In this document: piece by piece, positions 9,013 through 18,326 of the stretch
Numbering within the stretch: the stretch's first letter is position 1
Layout: every line of letters begins with the position of its first letter
From: DATFVA01 sp963832355
Lineage (GTDB): Bacteria; Bacteroidota; Ignavibacteria; Ignavibacteriales; Ignavibacteriaceae
Length of the DNA stretch: 64,000 bases
Assembly: GCA_963832355.1 (NCBI GenBank)
Contig: CAWHTX010000010.1
Coordinates: forward strand, 152,503-216,502
Direction of reading: 5' to 3'
Made by a program: the position numbers and the translations under genes
Notes under the pieces: generated by a model
Seen by the model: the letters and a program-made list of their open reading frames with translations, nothing else
The model's database searches: none
What the model was told of the DNA's origin: nothing

Positions 9013-10428
9013 ATGATGAACTTCCGTTTAAATCTGATATTCAGAATACTGGTACTAACATTCTCCGTGTTCCTGTTGTTTTATGTCTGGTTTCAGAGCT
9101 CTCTTAGTATAACCCCGATTATTATTGTATCAGTTATAATCGTACAGGTTTTTTTATTAATAAGATTTGTCGACAATACCAACACTGAGGTCTCTAAGTT
9201 TATCCTCTCGATTAAGCACTCCGACTTCTCCCAATCATTTCCTCTTGAAAGACTGGGCGGTTCTTTCCTTGAACTGGGCAGTGCGTTCACACAGGTAATG
9301 AACCAGATAAAAGAAGCCCGTTCAGAGAAGGAGGAAAACTTTCAGTATCTGCAGACAGTAGTAAAACATATAGGTATCGGCCTGATTTCTTTTACGGAGA
9401 GCGGAAAGATCGAGATAATTAACGATGCCGCTAAAAAACTGCTGGAAGTAAGCAATATTATTAATATCAAGTCGCTATCATCTGTCAGCGCTGAACTTGT
9501 TAATACGCTTGAGCAAATCAATCCCGGCGAGAATGCGCTCATCCGAGTAATGCAGAATAATATTGAGAAGCAGATATCCCTTTATGCAAGCGGCTTCAAG
9601 CTCAGATCGCGCAAATATAAACTTGTATCTCTCCAGGATATAAAGAATGAACTTGAGAGAGAACGTTTCTCCCGTGAGCTTGAAATAGCTCACCAGGTGC
9701 AGACCCGGCTTCTGCCTCACAAAAATCCCTCGCTGAAGGATTATATTATAAGAGGACTCTGTGTTTCCGCACGTGAAGTCGGGGGCGACTATTATGACTA
9801 TATCGATCTCGGTAATAATAAGCTCGGTATCGTCGTCGGTGATGTCTCTGGCAAGGGACTACCGGCTGCGTTTTATATGACTCTTACCAAGGGAATCTTT
9901 CAGTCAGAGGCCGGCGCATCACTCTCTCCCAGTGAAGTGCTTCAGAATGTAAACAGAATATTGATCCATACACTTGAAAAAGGTTCTTTTGTTACGATGT
10001 TCTACGGTGTCCTCGATTTCGCTGAGAATACATTTGTATATGCCAGAGCAGGCCACGAACCCGGTATCTATTACAACAGTGAAAAGAATAAAGTAGAAAT
10101 ACTCCGGCCTCCTGGAATCGGATTGGGACTAAAAGACGGCAGTATATTCGAGATGAATATATGCGATCGTAAGCTCAGTCTTAACAGCGGCGACATAATC
10201 CTGCTGTATACCGACGGCTTTAATGACACAAGAAACAAAAATGACGAAGACTTCGGACGTGAGAGAATAATAAAATTCATTGAAAAGAACAGCAAAATCT
10301 TCGGTGATGAGTTTATCGAAGCACTATCCGGTGAGATCTCCGAATTTAGTGAAGAATCACCACAGTATGATGATCTTACAGTCATTGCTGTTAACTACCT
10401 GCCCGAACAAACCGTCACAAAAAATTAA
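9013..10428 (+). CDS. Membrane PAS-SpoIIE-type (PP2C) serine phosphatase
   Basis: This 471-residue protein has two membrane helices (about 9-27 and 33-51), a linker with IKHSDFSQSF, a PAS-like domain (about 110-210) and a C-terminal SpoIIE/RsbU PP2C domain (about 240-463). Metal-binding and catalytic motifs are present: REVGGDYYDY, GDVSGKGLPAA, ARAGHEPG, LYTDGFND and YDDLTVIAV. Such phosphatases normally dephosphorylate a STAS-domain antagonist in a partner-switching pathway, but no STAS or anti-sigma kinase gene is present here. The first 215 or so residues are clearly paralogous to those of the histidine kinase encoded 17 bases downstream. The start is one of two adjacent ATGs at 9013 and 9016; no strong ribosome binding site is seen. 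Confidence 0.93.
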   Translation: MMNFRLNLIFRILVLTFSVFLLFYVWFQSSLSITPIIIVSVIIVQVFLLIRFVDNTNTEVSKFILSIKHSDFSQSFPLERLGGSFLELGSAFTQVMNQIKEARSEKEENFQYLQTVVKHIGIGLISFTESGKIEIINDAAKKLLEVSNIINIKSLSSVSAELVNTLEQINPGENALIRVMQNNIEKQISLYASGFKLRSRKYKLVSLQDIKNELERERFSRELEIAHQVQTRLLPHKNPSLKDYIIRGLCVSAREVGGDYYDYIDLGNNKLGIVVGDVSGKGLPAAFYMTLTKGIFQSEAGASLSPSEVLQNVNRILIHTLEKGSFVTMFYGVLDFAENTFVYARAGHEPGIYYNSEKNKVEILRPPGIGLGLKDGSIFEMNICDRKLSLNSGDIILLYTDGFNDTRNKNDEDFGRERIIKFIEKNSKIFGDEFIEALSGEISEFSEESPQYDDLTVIAVNYLPEQTVTKN

Positions 10429-10445
10429 AAGGACGGTCTGAAGAG

Positions 10446-11792
10446 TTGATAATCAAGAATTTCAGATTGAATATTATCCTGCGGGTTGCGGTTCTGGGTT
10501 TGAGTATCACCCTTCTGTTTTATCTTATTTTTTATACTGTTTTATATGCTAGCATAGCTGTACTTATAATTATCATCATCTTCCAGCTTTACTCCCTCAT
10601 TTATTATGCGGAAAAGACAAACCGGGATCTTTCGCGGTTCTTAAGTGCAATTGAACATTCAGACTTCTCTCAAACCTTTATCGACACTTCACTCGGAAGT
10701 TCCTTTAAGGATCTGTACAGATCTTTTAATAAGGTGATAATGAAATTTCAAAGTACACGCAGCGAGAAGGAAGAGCACCTGAGGTATCTTGAAACAGTGA
10801 TGCAGCATGTCGGCGTTGGACTCATTTCCTATAACCAGAACGGTGAGGTTCAGTTCATAAATAATGCAGCAAAACGACTTCTGAAAGTCACTCATCTTAA
10901 TAATATTTCCTCACTAAGCAAGATAAGTCAGAACCTTACCAAAAAACTCTTTGCGCTGGAGGCAGGCGAGAGGGAAACCATTAAAATTACAGATGAGAAT
11001 GATTTTATCCAGCTTATAATATATGCGACGGAGTTTAAACTCAGAGATCAGAAATATATTCTTGTTTCGCTGCAGAATATTCAAAGCGAACTGGAAGAGA
11101 AAGAAATGGAAGCCTGGCAGCAGCTAATAAGAGTGCTGACTCACGAGATAATGAATTCCATTACTCCCATCTCTTCACTTGCCTCCACGGTTCAGTCAAT
11201 ACTGAAAACCAGTGTCCAGGGCCGGACATCGCCCGATCCTGAATCACTTGATGATATAAACAGCGCTGTCAATACTATACAGCGGAGGAGCGAAGGACTG
11301 ATTCACTTTGTTAACAGCTACAGGAACCTTACCAAAATACCCAAACCGAACTTTCAGATCTTTCAAATCAGTTCATTATTCGACAGAATACAAAATCTGA
11401 TGTCGAAAGAACTTGAAGAAAAAGGAATAAAATTCAGTCAGTACGTTACCCCCGACAGTCTTGAACTTACTGCCGATCCCGAGTTAGTGGAGCAGGTGGT
11501 AATAAATCTGCTGATCAACTCGGAACATTCTCTTGAGTCACAGGAGGGAGCAGAGATAAGTTTGGCTGCATCACTCGACGAGAGGGGAAAGATACTGATC
11601 AAGGTAACGGACAACGGGCCGGGAATTCCCGAAGATGTTCTCGAAAAGATCTTCATCCCGTTCTACAGCACAAAAAAGAATGGTTCGGGAATAGGACTCA
11701 GTCTCTCCCGCCAGATTATGCGCGCCCACGGCGGCAACATAAGGGTCGCGTCCAAAGCCGGCGAAGAAACCGTTTTTACTCTAAGGTTTTAA
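10446..11792 (+). CDS. NtrY/AtoS-like PAS sensor histidine kinase
   Basis: This 448-residue kinase has two N-terminal helices (about 8-30 and 33-54), a linker with IEHSDFSQTF, a PAS-like domain (about 110-212), a HisKA helix with phospho-acceptor H233 in LTHEIMNSITPI and a HATPase domain (N box VVINLLINSEHS; G1 DNGPGIP; G2 GSGIGLSLSRQI). It should phosphorylate the NtrC-type regulator encoded two genes upstream. Its start is a TTG at 10446; no in-frame ATG lies nearby that keeps the helix intact. The first 215 residues parallel those of the upstream phosphatase, so two different output domains share one sensory design. The gene ends the signalling cluster; 161 bases separate it from the next gene. 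Confidence 0.94.
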   Translation: MIIKNFRLNIILRVAVLGLSITLLFYLIFYTVLYASIAVLIIIIIFQLYSLIYYAEKTNRDLSRFLSAIEHSDFSQTFIDTSLGSSFKDLYRSFNKVIMKFQSTRSEKEEHLRYLETVMQHVGVGLISYNQNGEVQFINNAAKRLLKVTHLNNISSLSKISQNLTKKLFALEAGERETIKITDENDFIQLIIYATEFKLRDQKYILVSLQNIQSELEEKEMEAWQQLIRVLTHEIMNSITPISSLASTVQSILKTSVQGRTSPDPESLDDINSAVNTIQRRSEGLIHFVNSYRNLTKIPKPNFQIFQISSLFDRIQNLMSKELEEKGIKFSQYVTPDSLELTADPELVEQVVINLLINSEHSLESQEGAEISLAASLDERGKILIKVTDNGPGIPEDVLEKIFIPFYSTKKNGSGIGLSLSRQIMRAHGGNIRVASKAGEETVFTLRF

Positions 11793-11953
11793 ATTAATTG
11801 CTTTTTAAGCAGGAAAACTTTAATATATTCTCAGATATTTGAGGGATTAATTGAATTCACGTTATATCCTGAGATGCTCCTTCCCTGAAATAATTTATAT
11901 TCTGTAAAATTATTTTCACCAGCATTTAGTCGAATAGGAGAGACGGGGAGATT

Positions 11954-14158
11954 ATGCCGGGTGCAATTACAGGTAGGATACTTAAAAATTACAATATCCT
12001 TTTATGGATAATCCCGATTCTTCTTTTCTTCACAAACTCATTTTCGCAAACCAGCATTCCTCCTCTGCCTGAACCTGTTTTTGAAAAGATTCCCATCAGA
12101 ACAGGTCTCCCAAACACCACAATTACCTGTATTCTTCAGGATCATCAGGGATATTTATGGCTTGGTACTGAGAACGGCCTGGTAAAATACGACGGCTATT
12201 CAATGAAAGTCTTTCAGCCGGAAAAAAATGATACCGGCAGCATAAGCAGCAGGGGAATAGTTAAAATTTATGAGGATAAAAATAATGTTCTCTGGATTGC
12301 CACGCTGGACGGTTTAAATAAATTTAACAGTGCTGATGAATCCTTTGTACCATATAAACAAGATCCCGGGAACCCGAACAGTATTAACAGCGACAGCGTT
12401 CAATGTATCTATGAAGATAATGAAGGAAGATTCTGGATCGGAACAGATGAGGGACTGAATTTATTTGACCGAAAAAAGGGATTATTTACAAGGTATGATT
12501 TTATAACTGATGATCTGAGTAGATCCGGTTCCCCATCGTCATCAGGACATCGTCAGGGGATCAACGCAATTACAGGTGATGGGATTCAGGATAACCTCTT
12601 AATTGGAACCGATAAAAACGGGTTATGGAAATTTGATATAAATAAAAGGACCTTCTCTAAATATAAAATAGATTTCAGCTCCGATCCCGATGGAAATATC
12701 GGTTGGATACAGTCTTTTTACAAATCGCAAACCGGGAAGCTGTGGATGATCTCCGATAATTCAGTTACAAGTCTTGAACTCCGCAGCGGCAGATTCAGAT
12801 CATATATAGAGTTTCCCAAAATGGATAAAAGAAACGTTTATGAAAGCAGAAGTTATGCGTATGGAAATATTATCGAAGATCAGAGAGGGATCATCTGGTT
12901 CGGGTTTGTCAATTATGAGAGGGGGATTTTTTATTTAGATGAAAAAACAGATGCGGTTCAGCTATACCAGCTGTATCCGGGGCAATCACAAAATTCTTTC
13001 AGTAACAGGATTTTCTCTCTGTATTCAGACAATTCGGGTATCGTTTGGGCAGGCACATTAGACCGGGGGCTCTGGAAGTTTGACCGTAGAAAAAGCAACT
13101 TCCAGGTATTAAAATATGAGGCCGGTAACCCTAACAGCCTTAGTAATTCGGCAGTCTATGATATAATTTACGATAAAAAAGGATACCTCTGGATCTGCAC
13201 GGAGGCGGGGCTTGATAAATACGATGTTAAGGGGAATAAGTTTACACACTACCTTGAGAATAAAGAGAAAAAGAATCCTCCCCGCCGCAGGATAGTATTT
13301 GATAAAACAGGTGAAATATGGGTTGCGGGTACAATGGGACTGGATAAATTCAATCCCGTTACAGGATCCCTGATTCACTATGCCGATAACTCTGCTGCAG
13401 CTCCAGGCCTTGCAGGAAAATCAATTTTCCGTTTAATCCGGGATCACCTGGGGTATCTGTGGATCGCTACTATTCACTCGGGACTTTATAAATACGATAT
13501 TCCTAAGAACAAGCTGACGTTGTATGTCAATGATCCCGGAAATCCGGGCAGTATACACGATGACAAAATAAGAACTCTTTACGAGGATCGTGAAGGCACT
13601 TTATGGGTGGGAACAAATTACGGGGGACTAAACAGGTTTGACAGAAGTAGTGAAACATTCACTAATTACGGCTTTTACAGTCCTACTACGATGCTTGAAG
13701 ACAAAAACGGAAATTTCTGGGTGGCAGATTATTTTACCGGTTTGAGTTTACTGGATAGATCAGAAAATAAGATTATAGAAAATTATACTAAAGAAGACGG
13801 GTTACCTCATCCTCAAATTACTCAGATGCTCGAAGATGATTTTGGGAATCTCTGGCTTGGCACCATAGATGGATTGTCAAAATTCAATATTGATACAAGA
13901 ACATTCAAGAATTATTATACAACTGACGGGCTGCCGGACAATAATTTCTTGTCATCCAAAGCAGCTGTTGATACTGACGGGAAAATGTATTTCGGCATCA
14001 CCGGCGGTATACTTACCTTTAAACCGGGAGATGTTGTAGATGATTCGATTCCCCCGGGAGTAGTTTTAAGCAGGGTTTCTCTTATCAATAGGCCGGAAGA
14101 AAAATTAAATTATGGGGAACCTGTTTCTGAGAGCAGGGAACTCGACTATTCCTTATGA
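11954..14158 (+). CDS. Periplasmic double beta-propeller sensor half of broken hybrid sensor
   Basis: This is the 734-residue first frame of the broken hybrid sensor. A signal/anchor segment (about 11-32, ILLWIIPILLFFTNSFSQ) is followed by about fourteen two-component-regulator propeller repeats of the form G-x-LW-x-GT-x-x-GL-x-x-FD (for example GYLWLGTENGLVKYD, GTLWVGTNYGGLNRFD), enough for two seven-bladed propellers that bind the ligand in the periplasm. The frame ends at a TGA at 14156-14158, after a short tail that no longer matches the family; homology leaves this frame near residue 730. A ribosome binding site (GGGGAG) precedes the ATG. As it stands the product would be a secreted or anchored propeller without signalling domains. 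Confidence 0.7.
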   Translation: MPGAITGRILKNYNILLWIIPILLFFTNSFSQTSIPPLPEPVFEKIPIRTGLPNTTITCILQDHQGYLWLGTENGLVKYDGYSMKVFQPEKNDTGSISSRGIVKIYEDKNNVLWIATLDGLNKFNSADESFVPYKQDPGNPNSINSDSVQCIYEDNEGRFWIGTDEGLNLFDRKKGLFTRYDFITDDLSRSGSPSSSGHRQGINAITGDGIQDNLLIGTDKNGLWKFDINKRTFSKYKIDFSSDPDGNIGWIQSFYKSQTGKLWMISDNSVTSLELRSGRFRSYIEFPKMDKRNVYESRSYAYGNIIEDQRGIIWFGFVNYERGIFYLDEKTDAVQLYQLYPGQSQNSFSNRIFSLYSDNSGIVWAGTLDRGLWKFDRRKSNFQVLKYEAGNPNSLSNSAVYDIIYDKKGYLWICTEAGLDKYDVKGNKFTHYLENKEKKNPPRRRIVFDKTGEIWVAGTMGLDKFNPVTGSLIHYADNSAAAPGLAGKSIFRLIRDHLGYLWIATIHSGLYKYDIPKNKLTLYVNDPGNPGSIHDDKIRTLYEDREGTLWVGTNYGGLNRFDRSSETFTNYGFYSPTTMLEDKNGNFWVADYFTGLSLLDRSENKIIENYTKEDGLPHPQITQMLEDDFGNLWLGTIDGLSKFNIDTRTFKNYYTTDGLPDNNFLSSKAAVDTDGKMYFGITGGILTFKPGDVVDDSIPPGVVLSRVSLINRPEEKLNYGEPVSESRELDYSL

Positions 14159-14409
14159 TTATAATGATCTGCGTTTTGATTTTGTCGGTTTACATTTTAG
14201 CGAACCGTCAGAAATCAGGTACAGATATATGCTGGTTAATTATGATAAAAACTGGATTGATGCCGGAACACAAAGGAATGCTTCTTATACAAATCTTGAG
14301 CCGGGTGAATATGTTTTCAGGGTCACTGCGGCAAACAGGGACGGCGTCTGGAATAAAAAAGGAGTGTCACTTACAATATTAATTAACTCCCCCTGGTGGC
14401 AGACTACAT

Positions 14410-16125
14410 ATGCTTATATTCTTTTATGTATTATTGATATCGGGTATGATCTACATGGCATGGAGGATGCAGCTTAAAAGAGTGAAGATCAGGCACGACT
14501 ATGAGATGAGGAACCTGGAAGCCGAAAAACTGCAGGAACTGGATGAAATGAAAACGCATTTCTTTACAAACATTTCTCACGAATTCAGAACCCCTTTGAC
14601 ATTAATCCAGGGACCCGCAAAGCAGATCATGGAACTTTCAACAGATGAAAGAGTGTCGGAAAAAGCAAAATTAATTCACAGAAGTGCAAAGAAATTGAAC
14701 AGACTCGCAAATCAGCTTCTTGATATATCAAGAATCGAATCCGGTAAAATGAAACTTAAGGTTTATGAACAGGATTTAATTCCGGTCATCAGAGAACTGA
14801 TTGCTTCATTCCTCCCATTTGCTGAAAAAAAGCAAATCTCCTTAAAATTTGCATCTGAATATGAAAAGTTACCTCTGTTCTTCGACCGGGACAAAGTGGA
14901 AAAAATATTAAACAATTTAATATCGAATGCACTTAAATTTACACAGCAGGGCGGTTCTGTTAAAGTGAGTTTAAAATCTGGAGAAAGTGAGAATGGATTT
15001 GTCAGGATATCTGTTATAGATAACGGCATTGGCATTTCAAAAGAACAGCTCAGTAAAATTTTTGACAGGTTTTACCAGGTGGATAACAGGCTCACAAAGG
15101 AGTATGAAGGAACCGGGATAGGCCTGTCTCTTACAAAGGAATTGGTTGAACTCCATAAAGGAAAGATCTCTGTCGAAAGCCGCGAAGGTCAGGGGTCTGT
15201 ATTTACTGTTTATCTGTCTTCCGACAGGGAAATTTATTTACCGGAAGAATTTGATCATTATATCAGTGAGAGAAGTGATAAAACCAAATTTACACCGGAA
15301 ATCGATGAATCTGCTTTGCTTCAGATGGGAATATCTTCGAGGAACAATGGACAGCCTAAAGAAAAAGATAAACCCCTATTATTAATTATTGAAGATAACA
15401 TTGATGTAAGAAAATACATTACGGAAATTTTGTCCGGTTCTTATTCAATACTCGAAGCTGCAGACGGGGAAGAGGGTTTAACAATTTCATTCTGCGAAAT
15501 TCCCGACCTCATCATCAGTGATATAATGATGCCGGGACTTGATGGAATACAGGTCTGCCACAGGTTGAAATCCGATTCTAGAACCAGTCATATACCTTTG
15601 ATACTGCTGACAGCTAAAACTACGCTCAGGGATAAATTAGAGGGTCTGGAAACCGGGGCTGACGATTATATAATGAAACCATTCGAAGCTTCTGAATTAA
15701 AAGCAAGGATCAAAAATCTTCTTGAACAGAGGAAAAGACTTCACGAACATTTTAAGAAATTCGGGCTGCTTGAAATAGAAGAAAAAAAGCTTCTTTCAAT
15801 AGATCAGCAATTTTTGGAAAAAGCTCTTGATACTATAAATGAAAATATTACAGATCCTTACTTTAATGTTGAATCATTCGCAGAAAAAATGGCTGTAAGC
15901 CGCAGCCTGCTTTATAAAAAACTGGTGAGTCTGACCGGTGATTCCCCGGTTGAACTGATAAAAAGAATCCGGTTAAATAAAGCTGCCGCGTTAATAGAAA
16001 AAAATTACGGAAATATTACAGATATTTCTTTTGCTGTTGGTTTCAGCAATCCATCGTATTTTACGGAGTGCTTCAAAAATCAATTCGGCATCCCGCCAAC
16101 CATGTATCATCAAAATACCACTTAA
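14410..16125 (+). CDS. Kinase-receiver-AraC half of broken hybrid sensor
   Basis: This is the 571-residue third frame of the broken hybrid sensor. It starts within the membrane helix (about 1-19), followed by HisKA with H57 in FFTNISHEFRTPL, a HATPase domain (NLISNALKF, DNGIGI, GTGIGLSL), a receiver domain (about 322-440; IIEDNIDV, DLIISDIMMPG, K in TGADDYIMKPF) and an AraC-type DNA-binding domain (about 465-571; FAEKMAVSRSLLYKKL and FSNPSYFTECFKNQFGIPP). No convincing ribosome binding site lies before the ATG at 14410, so independent translation is doubtful, though the piece could in principle work as a membrane kinase lacking its sensor. Between this and the first frame, the Y_Y_Y domain lies in frame 14112-14477. 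Confidence 0.7.
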   Translation: MLIFFYVLLISGMIYMAWRMQLKRVKIRHDYEMRNLEAEKLQELDEMKTHFFTNISHEFRTPLTLIQGPAKQIMELSTDERVSEKAKLIHRSAKKLNRLANQLLDISRIESGKMKLKVYEQDLIPVIRELIASFLPFAEKKQISLKFASEYEKLPLFFDRDKVEKILNNLISNALKFTQQGGSVKVSLKSGESENGFVRISVIDNGIGISKEQLSKIFDRFYQVDNRLTKEYEGTGIGLSLTKELVELHKGKISVESREGQGSVFTVYLSSDREIYLPEEFDHYISERSDKTKFTPEIDESALLQMGISSRNNGQPKEKDKPLLLIIEDNIDVRKYITEILSGSYSILEAADGEEGLTISFCEIPDLIISDIMMPGLDGIQVCHRLKSDSRTSHIPLILLTAKTTLRDKLEGLETGADDYIMKPFEASELKARIKNLLEQRKRLHEHFKKFGLLEIEEKKLLSIDQQFLEKALDTINENITDPYFNVESFAEKMAVSRSLLYKKLVSLTGDSPVELIKRIRLNKAAALIEKNYGNITDISFAVGFSNPSYFTECFKNQFGIPPTMYHQNTT

Positions 16126-16260
16126 AAATAGCTGCTTTACAATAATTACTCATTTGTTAATACATTTTCACCATCTGTTATAGATATTGTCCTCCCTGTA
16201 AATTATCAATGAAGCAGTAAAAAAGTACGTTTAATTCATTTTTCAGGGTATGAGGGAAAA

Positions 16261-16578
16261 ATGAAGCAGATGAACAATAATCACGATGATGAAGTAATTC
16301 CGCTGAATTTCTATCTCAGTCAGAACCATCCGAATCCCTTCAGAAACAAAACAACAATAAAATACTGCATTGCATTTAAAACAAGAGTAAGGATCACTGT
16401 TATTAACTCCAACGGAAATTTGATCGACAAACTGGTCGATGAGGAACAAGACGCAGGCACATATAAAATTGAATTTTCTGTTGAAAACAGAATGGAGGAC
16501 TTAAAGAGCGGAATCTACATTTACGAGCTTAAAACCGAGAGCTATTCCTGCAAAAAGGAAATGATACTTCAGAAATAA
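16261..16578 (+). CDS. Solitary T9SS C-terminal sorting domain without signal peptide
   Basis: This 105-residue product consists almost entirely of a type A T9SS sorting domain: FYLSQNHPNPFRNKTTIKY (about 23-41), a middle strand region NSNGNLIDKLVDEEQDAGTY, and the typical end LKSGIYIYELKTESYSCKKE. There is no signal peptide and no passenger domain, so by known rules it could not reach the periplasm. A GAGGG ribosome binding site five bases before the ATG suggests it is translated. Two positions depart from the local consensus: NHPNPFRN in place of NYPNPFNP. It may be the remnant of a surface protein; it lies between the broken hybrid sensor and another T9SS cargo gene. Confidence 0.6.
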   Translation: MKQMNNNHDDEVIPLNFYLSQNHPNPFRNKTTIKYCIAFKTRVRITVINSNGNLIDKLVDEEQDAGTYKIEFSVENRMEDLKSGIYIYELKTESYSCKKEMILQK

Positions 16579-16643
16579 ATATTTATAGGAGAATTCTTCT
16601 TCAAAGATGCTGTAATAAAATAAATAATTAAAAGGAGTATACT

Positions 16644-18287
16644 ATGAAAACATTTTTCTCAATCATTGTTTTCTTTTGTTTAATTTCTTCTTCCATATTC
16701 CCGCAGCCATGGCTGCTGCAGAATTCAAATATTCCCGAAGGTGCGGTAGCATTAAGATTTTACCCTGTAGACGATAATATCTGCTGGGCTCTGTGGACAA
16801 CTTCATTTTTCGGAAGCGGGTTCTTAAATGGATATTTAAGAACTACAGACGGCGGCACAACCTGGGAAAATGATACGATCCCGGGAACCGTAAACGGTTC
16901 ACCGTGGTGGATATTTGCCTTCGATGCTAACACTGCTTTTGCCGCAATTGAAAGCTGGGCAGACTGGGGAATGCAGGGAATTTATAAAACCACTGACGGA
17001 GGTACAACCTGGACAAAACTTCCGCTGATCTATGAAAACTCAGATAACGGTCCTGGTTATATTCATTTCTTTGATGCCGATAACGGAGTTGTGGTAGGGG
17101 AACAGGATCCTGCCACAATGCGCTTAGAAATCTATACAACAACTAATGGAGGTATAGATTGGGTAAGAGTTCCGGATGCAAACATTCCACCCAATACGGG
17201 ACCAGAATTAATGGATCCTGTGGAAGTTTCGGAAATCGGGGATTATTTATGGATACCAACATTTTCAGCATCAGGTCCAAGAATCTATAAGACAACTGAC
17301 AAAGGTTATACATGGAATATTATTACCGTAGCTAATACAAACGGGAACTACGAAATGTTTCCCGCATTTAAAGACCAGCTTAACGGTATGCGTGTTTTTT
17401 GGAGATATGATGAGGCTTATGCTATCCTGGAAAAAACCACTGACGGAGGAGACACCTGGACAGAAATTCCCGGTCCCTACGGAGGTTGTATCCCCTTAAA
17501 TGTGTCTTATGTACCTGGTACTGCTGACGGCTATGTAATAACAGGAAATGTTAATGTTAACGGTTATTCAGGCGGTTCGGCATATACCCTCGATGGAGGA
17601 AATACCTGGACAAATTTGGACAACGGTAATTACTGCTATACGGTTTTCAATTCCGACCAGGTGGGATGGGCTACCAGTTTTATGACTACCGATTTCTACA
17701 AATACGTAGGTCCTCCAATGCCTATACCTGTAGAATTTACATCCTTTACCGCATCAGTTAGCGGCAATGAAGTAAATCTCAACTGGTCGACTGCAACAGA
17801 AACCAACAATAAGGGATTTGATATTGAGAGATGTCAGGGTAACAGTCAAAATTGGGAGACAGTTGGATTTGTTGAAGGAAGAGGAACCACTACCGAAGAG
17901 CAGAAATATTCCTTCAAGGATAAAAAAGTTCCTGCCGGGGAATACACTTACAGGCTGAAGCAGATCGATTTCAATGGTTCGTGCAGTCACTCGGACGAAG
18001 TCACCTTGCAGGTTCAGTCAGTTTATACATATTTCCTTGCTCAGAATTATCCCAATCCGTTTAACCCCTCAACCACAATTAAATTCGGGGTGAAGGAAAA
18101 ATCAAAAGTCAGGATAGACATTTTTAACAGCATTGGTGAAAAGGTGAACTCTGTTCTTAATGCAGAAAGAGAACCGGGGAACTACCAGGTAGAGTTCAAC
18201 GCGAGTGATTTACCAAGCGGCGTATACATCTACAGAATAGAAGCGGGTAAATATAATTCTATTAAAAAGATGATTTTGATAAAATAG
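16644..18287 (+). CDS. Secreted Asp-box (BNR) propeller protein with T9SS sorting domain
   Basis: This 547-residue protein has a signal peptide (about 1-21, ending SSIFPQP) and about six Asp-box repeats of the TTDGGTTW type (TTDGGTTWEN, TTDGGTTWTK, TTNGGIDWVR, TTDKGYTWNI, TTDGGDTWTE, TLDGGNTWTN) spread over residues 60-340. These form a sialidase/YCF48-like propeller. A fibronectin-like linker (EFTSFTASVSGNEVNLNWST, about 357-450) and a T9SS sorting domain (FLAQNYPNPFNPSTTIKF to KKMILIK) follow. It is predicted to be exported by T9SS and anchored at or released from the surface. Asp-boxes are structural and do not show an enzymatic activity. An AAGGAG site precedes the ATG, and a strong hairpin follows the stop. 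Confidence 0.88.
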   Translation: MKTFFSIIVFFCLISSSIFPQPWLLQNSNIPEGAVALRFYPVDDNICWALWTTSFFGSGFLNGYLRTTDGGTTWENDTIPGTVNGSPWWIFAFDANTAFAAIESWADWGMQGIYKTTDGGTTWTKLPLIYENSDNGPGYIHFFDADNGVVVGEQDPATMRLEIYTTTNGGIDWVRVPDANIPPNTGPELMDPVEVSEIGDYLWIPTFSASGPRIYKTTDKGYTWNIITVANTNGNYEMFPAFKDQLNGMRVFWRYDEAYAILEKTTDGGDTWTEIPGPYGGCIPLNVSYVPGTADGYVITGNVNVNGYSGGSAYTLDGGNTWTNLDNGNYCYTVFNSDQVGWATSFMTTDFYKYVGPPMPIPVEFTSFTASVSGNEVNLNWSTATETNNKGFDIERCQGNSQNWETVGFVEGRGTTTEEQKYSFKDKKVPAGEYTYRLKQIDFNGSCSHSDEVTLQVQSVYTYFLAQNYPNPFNPSTTIKFGVKEKSKVRIDIFNSIGEKVNSVLNAEREPGNYQVEFNASDLPSGVYIYRIEAGKYNSIKKMILIK

Positions 18288-18298
18288 TTTTTTTCAAT

Positions 18299-18326
18299 CG
18301 TCAGCCGGAGATTACTCCGGCTGGCG
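18299..18326 (+). terminator. Strong hairpin after propeller gene
   Basis: CGTCAGCCGGAG (18299-18310) pairs with CTCCGGCTGGCG (18315-18326) around an ATTA loop: 12 pairs including one T-G wobble. It starts 12 bases after the stop codon at 18287. No T-tract follows, so termination may need Rho or the hairpin may only protect the mRNA end. Confidence 0.6.

Larger units (their letters stand above)
11954..16125 (+). pseudogene. Hybrid two-component sensor (double propeller, Y_Y_Y, kinase, receiver, AraC) broken by two frameshifts
   Basis: Three overlapping frames together encode one hybrid two-component sensor of about 1389 residues, the normal family size. The propeller frame stops at 14158; the match continues in the next frame (from TIPYDYNDLRFDFVG, near 14145) through the Y_Y_Y domain to about 14440, where it ends at a stop (14475-14477); the kinase half continues in the third frame, open from 14410. 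Removing one base near 14144 and one near 14410-14440 restores a single frame: 4172 bases minus two equals 1390 codons. Both shifts are in the same direction. This is either true inactivation or two sequence errors. Its relatives sense glycans in the periplasm and activate nearby glycan-use operons; no such operon adjoins it. Confidence 0.75.
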
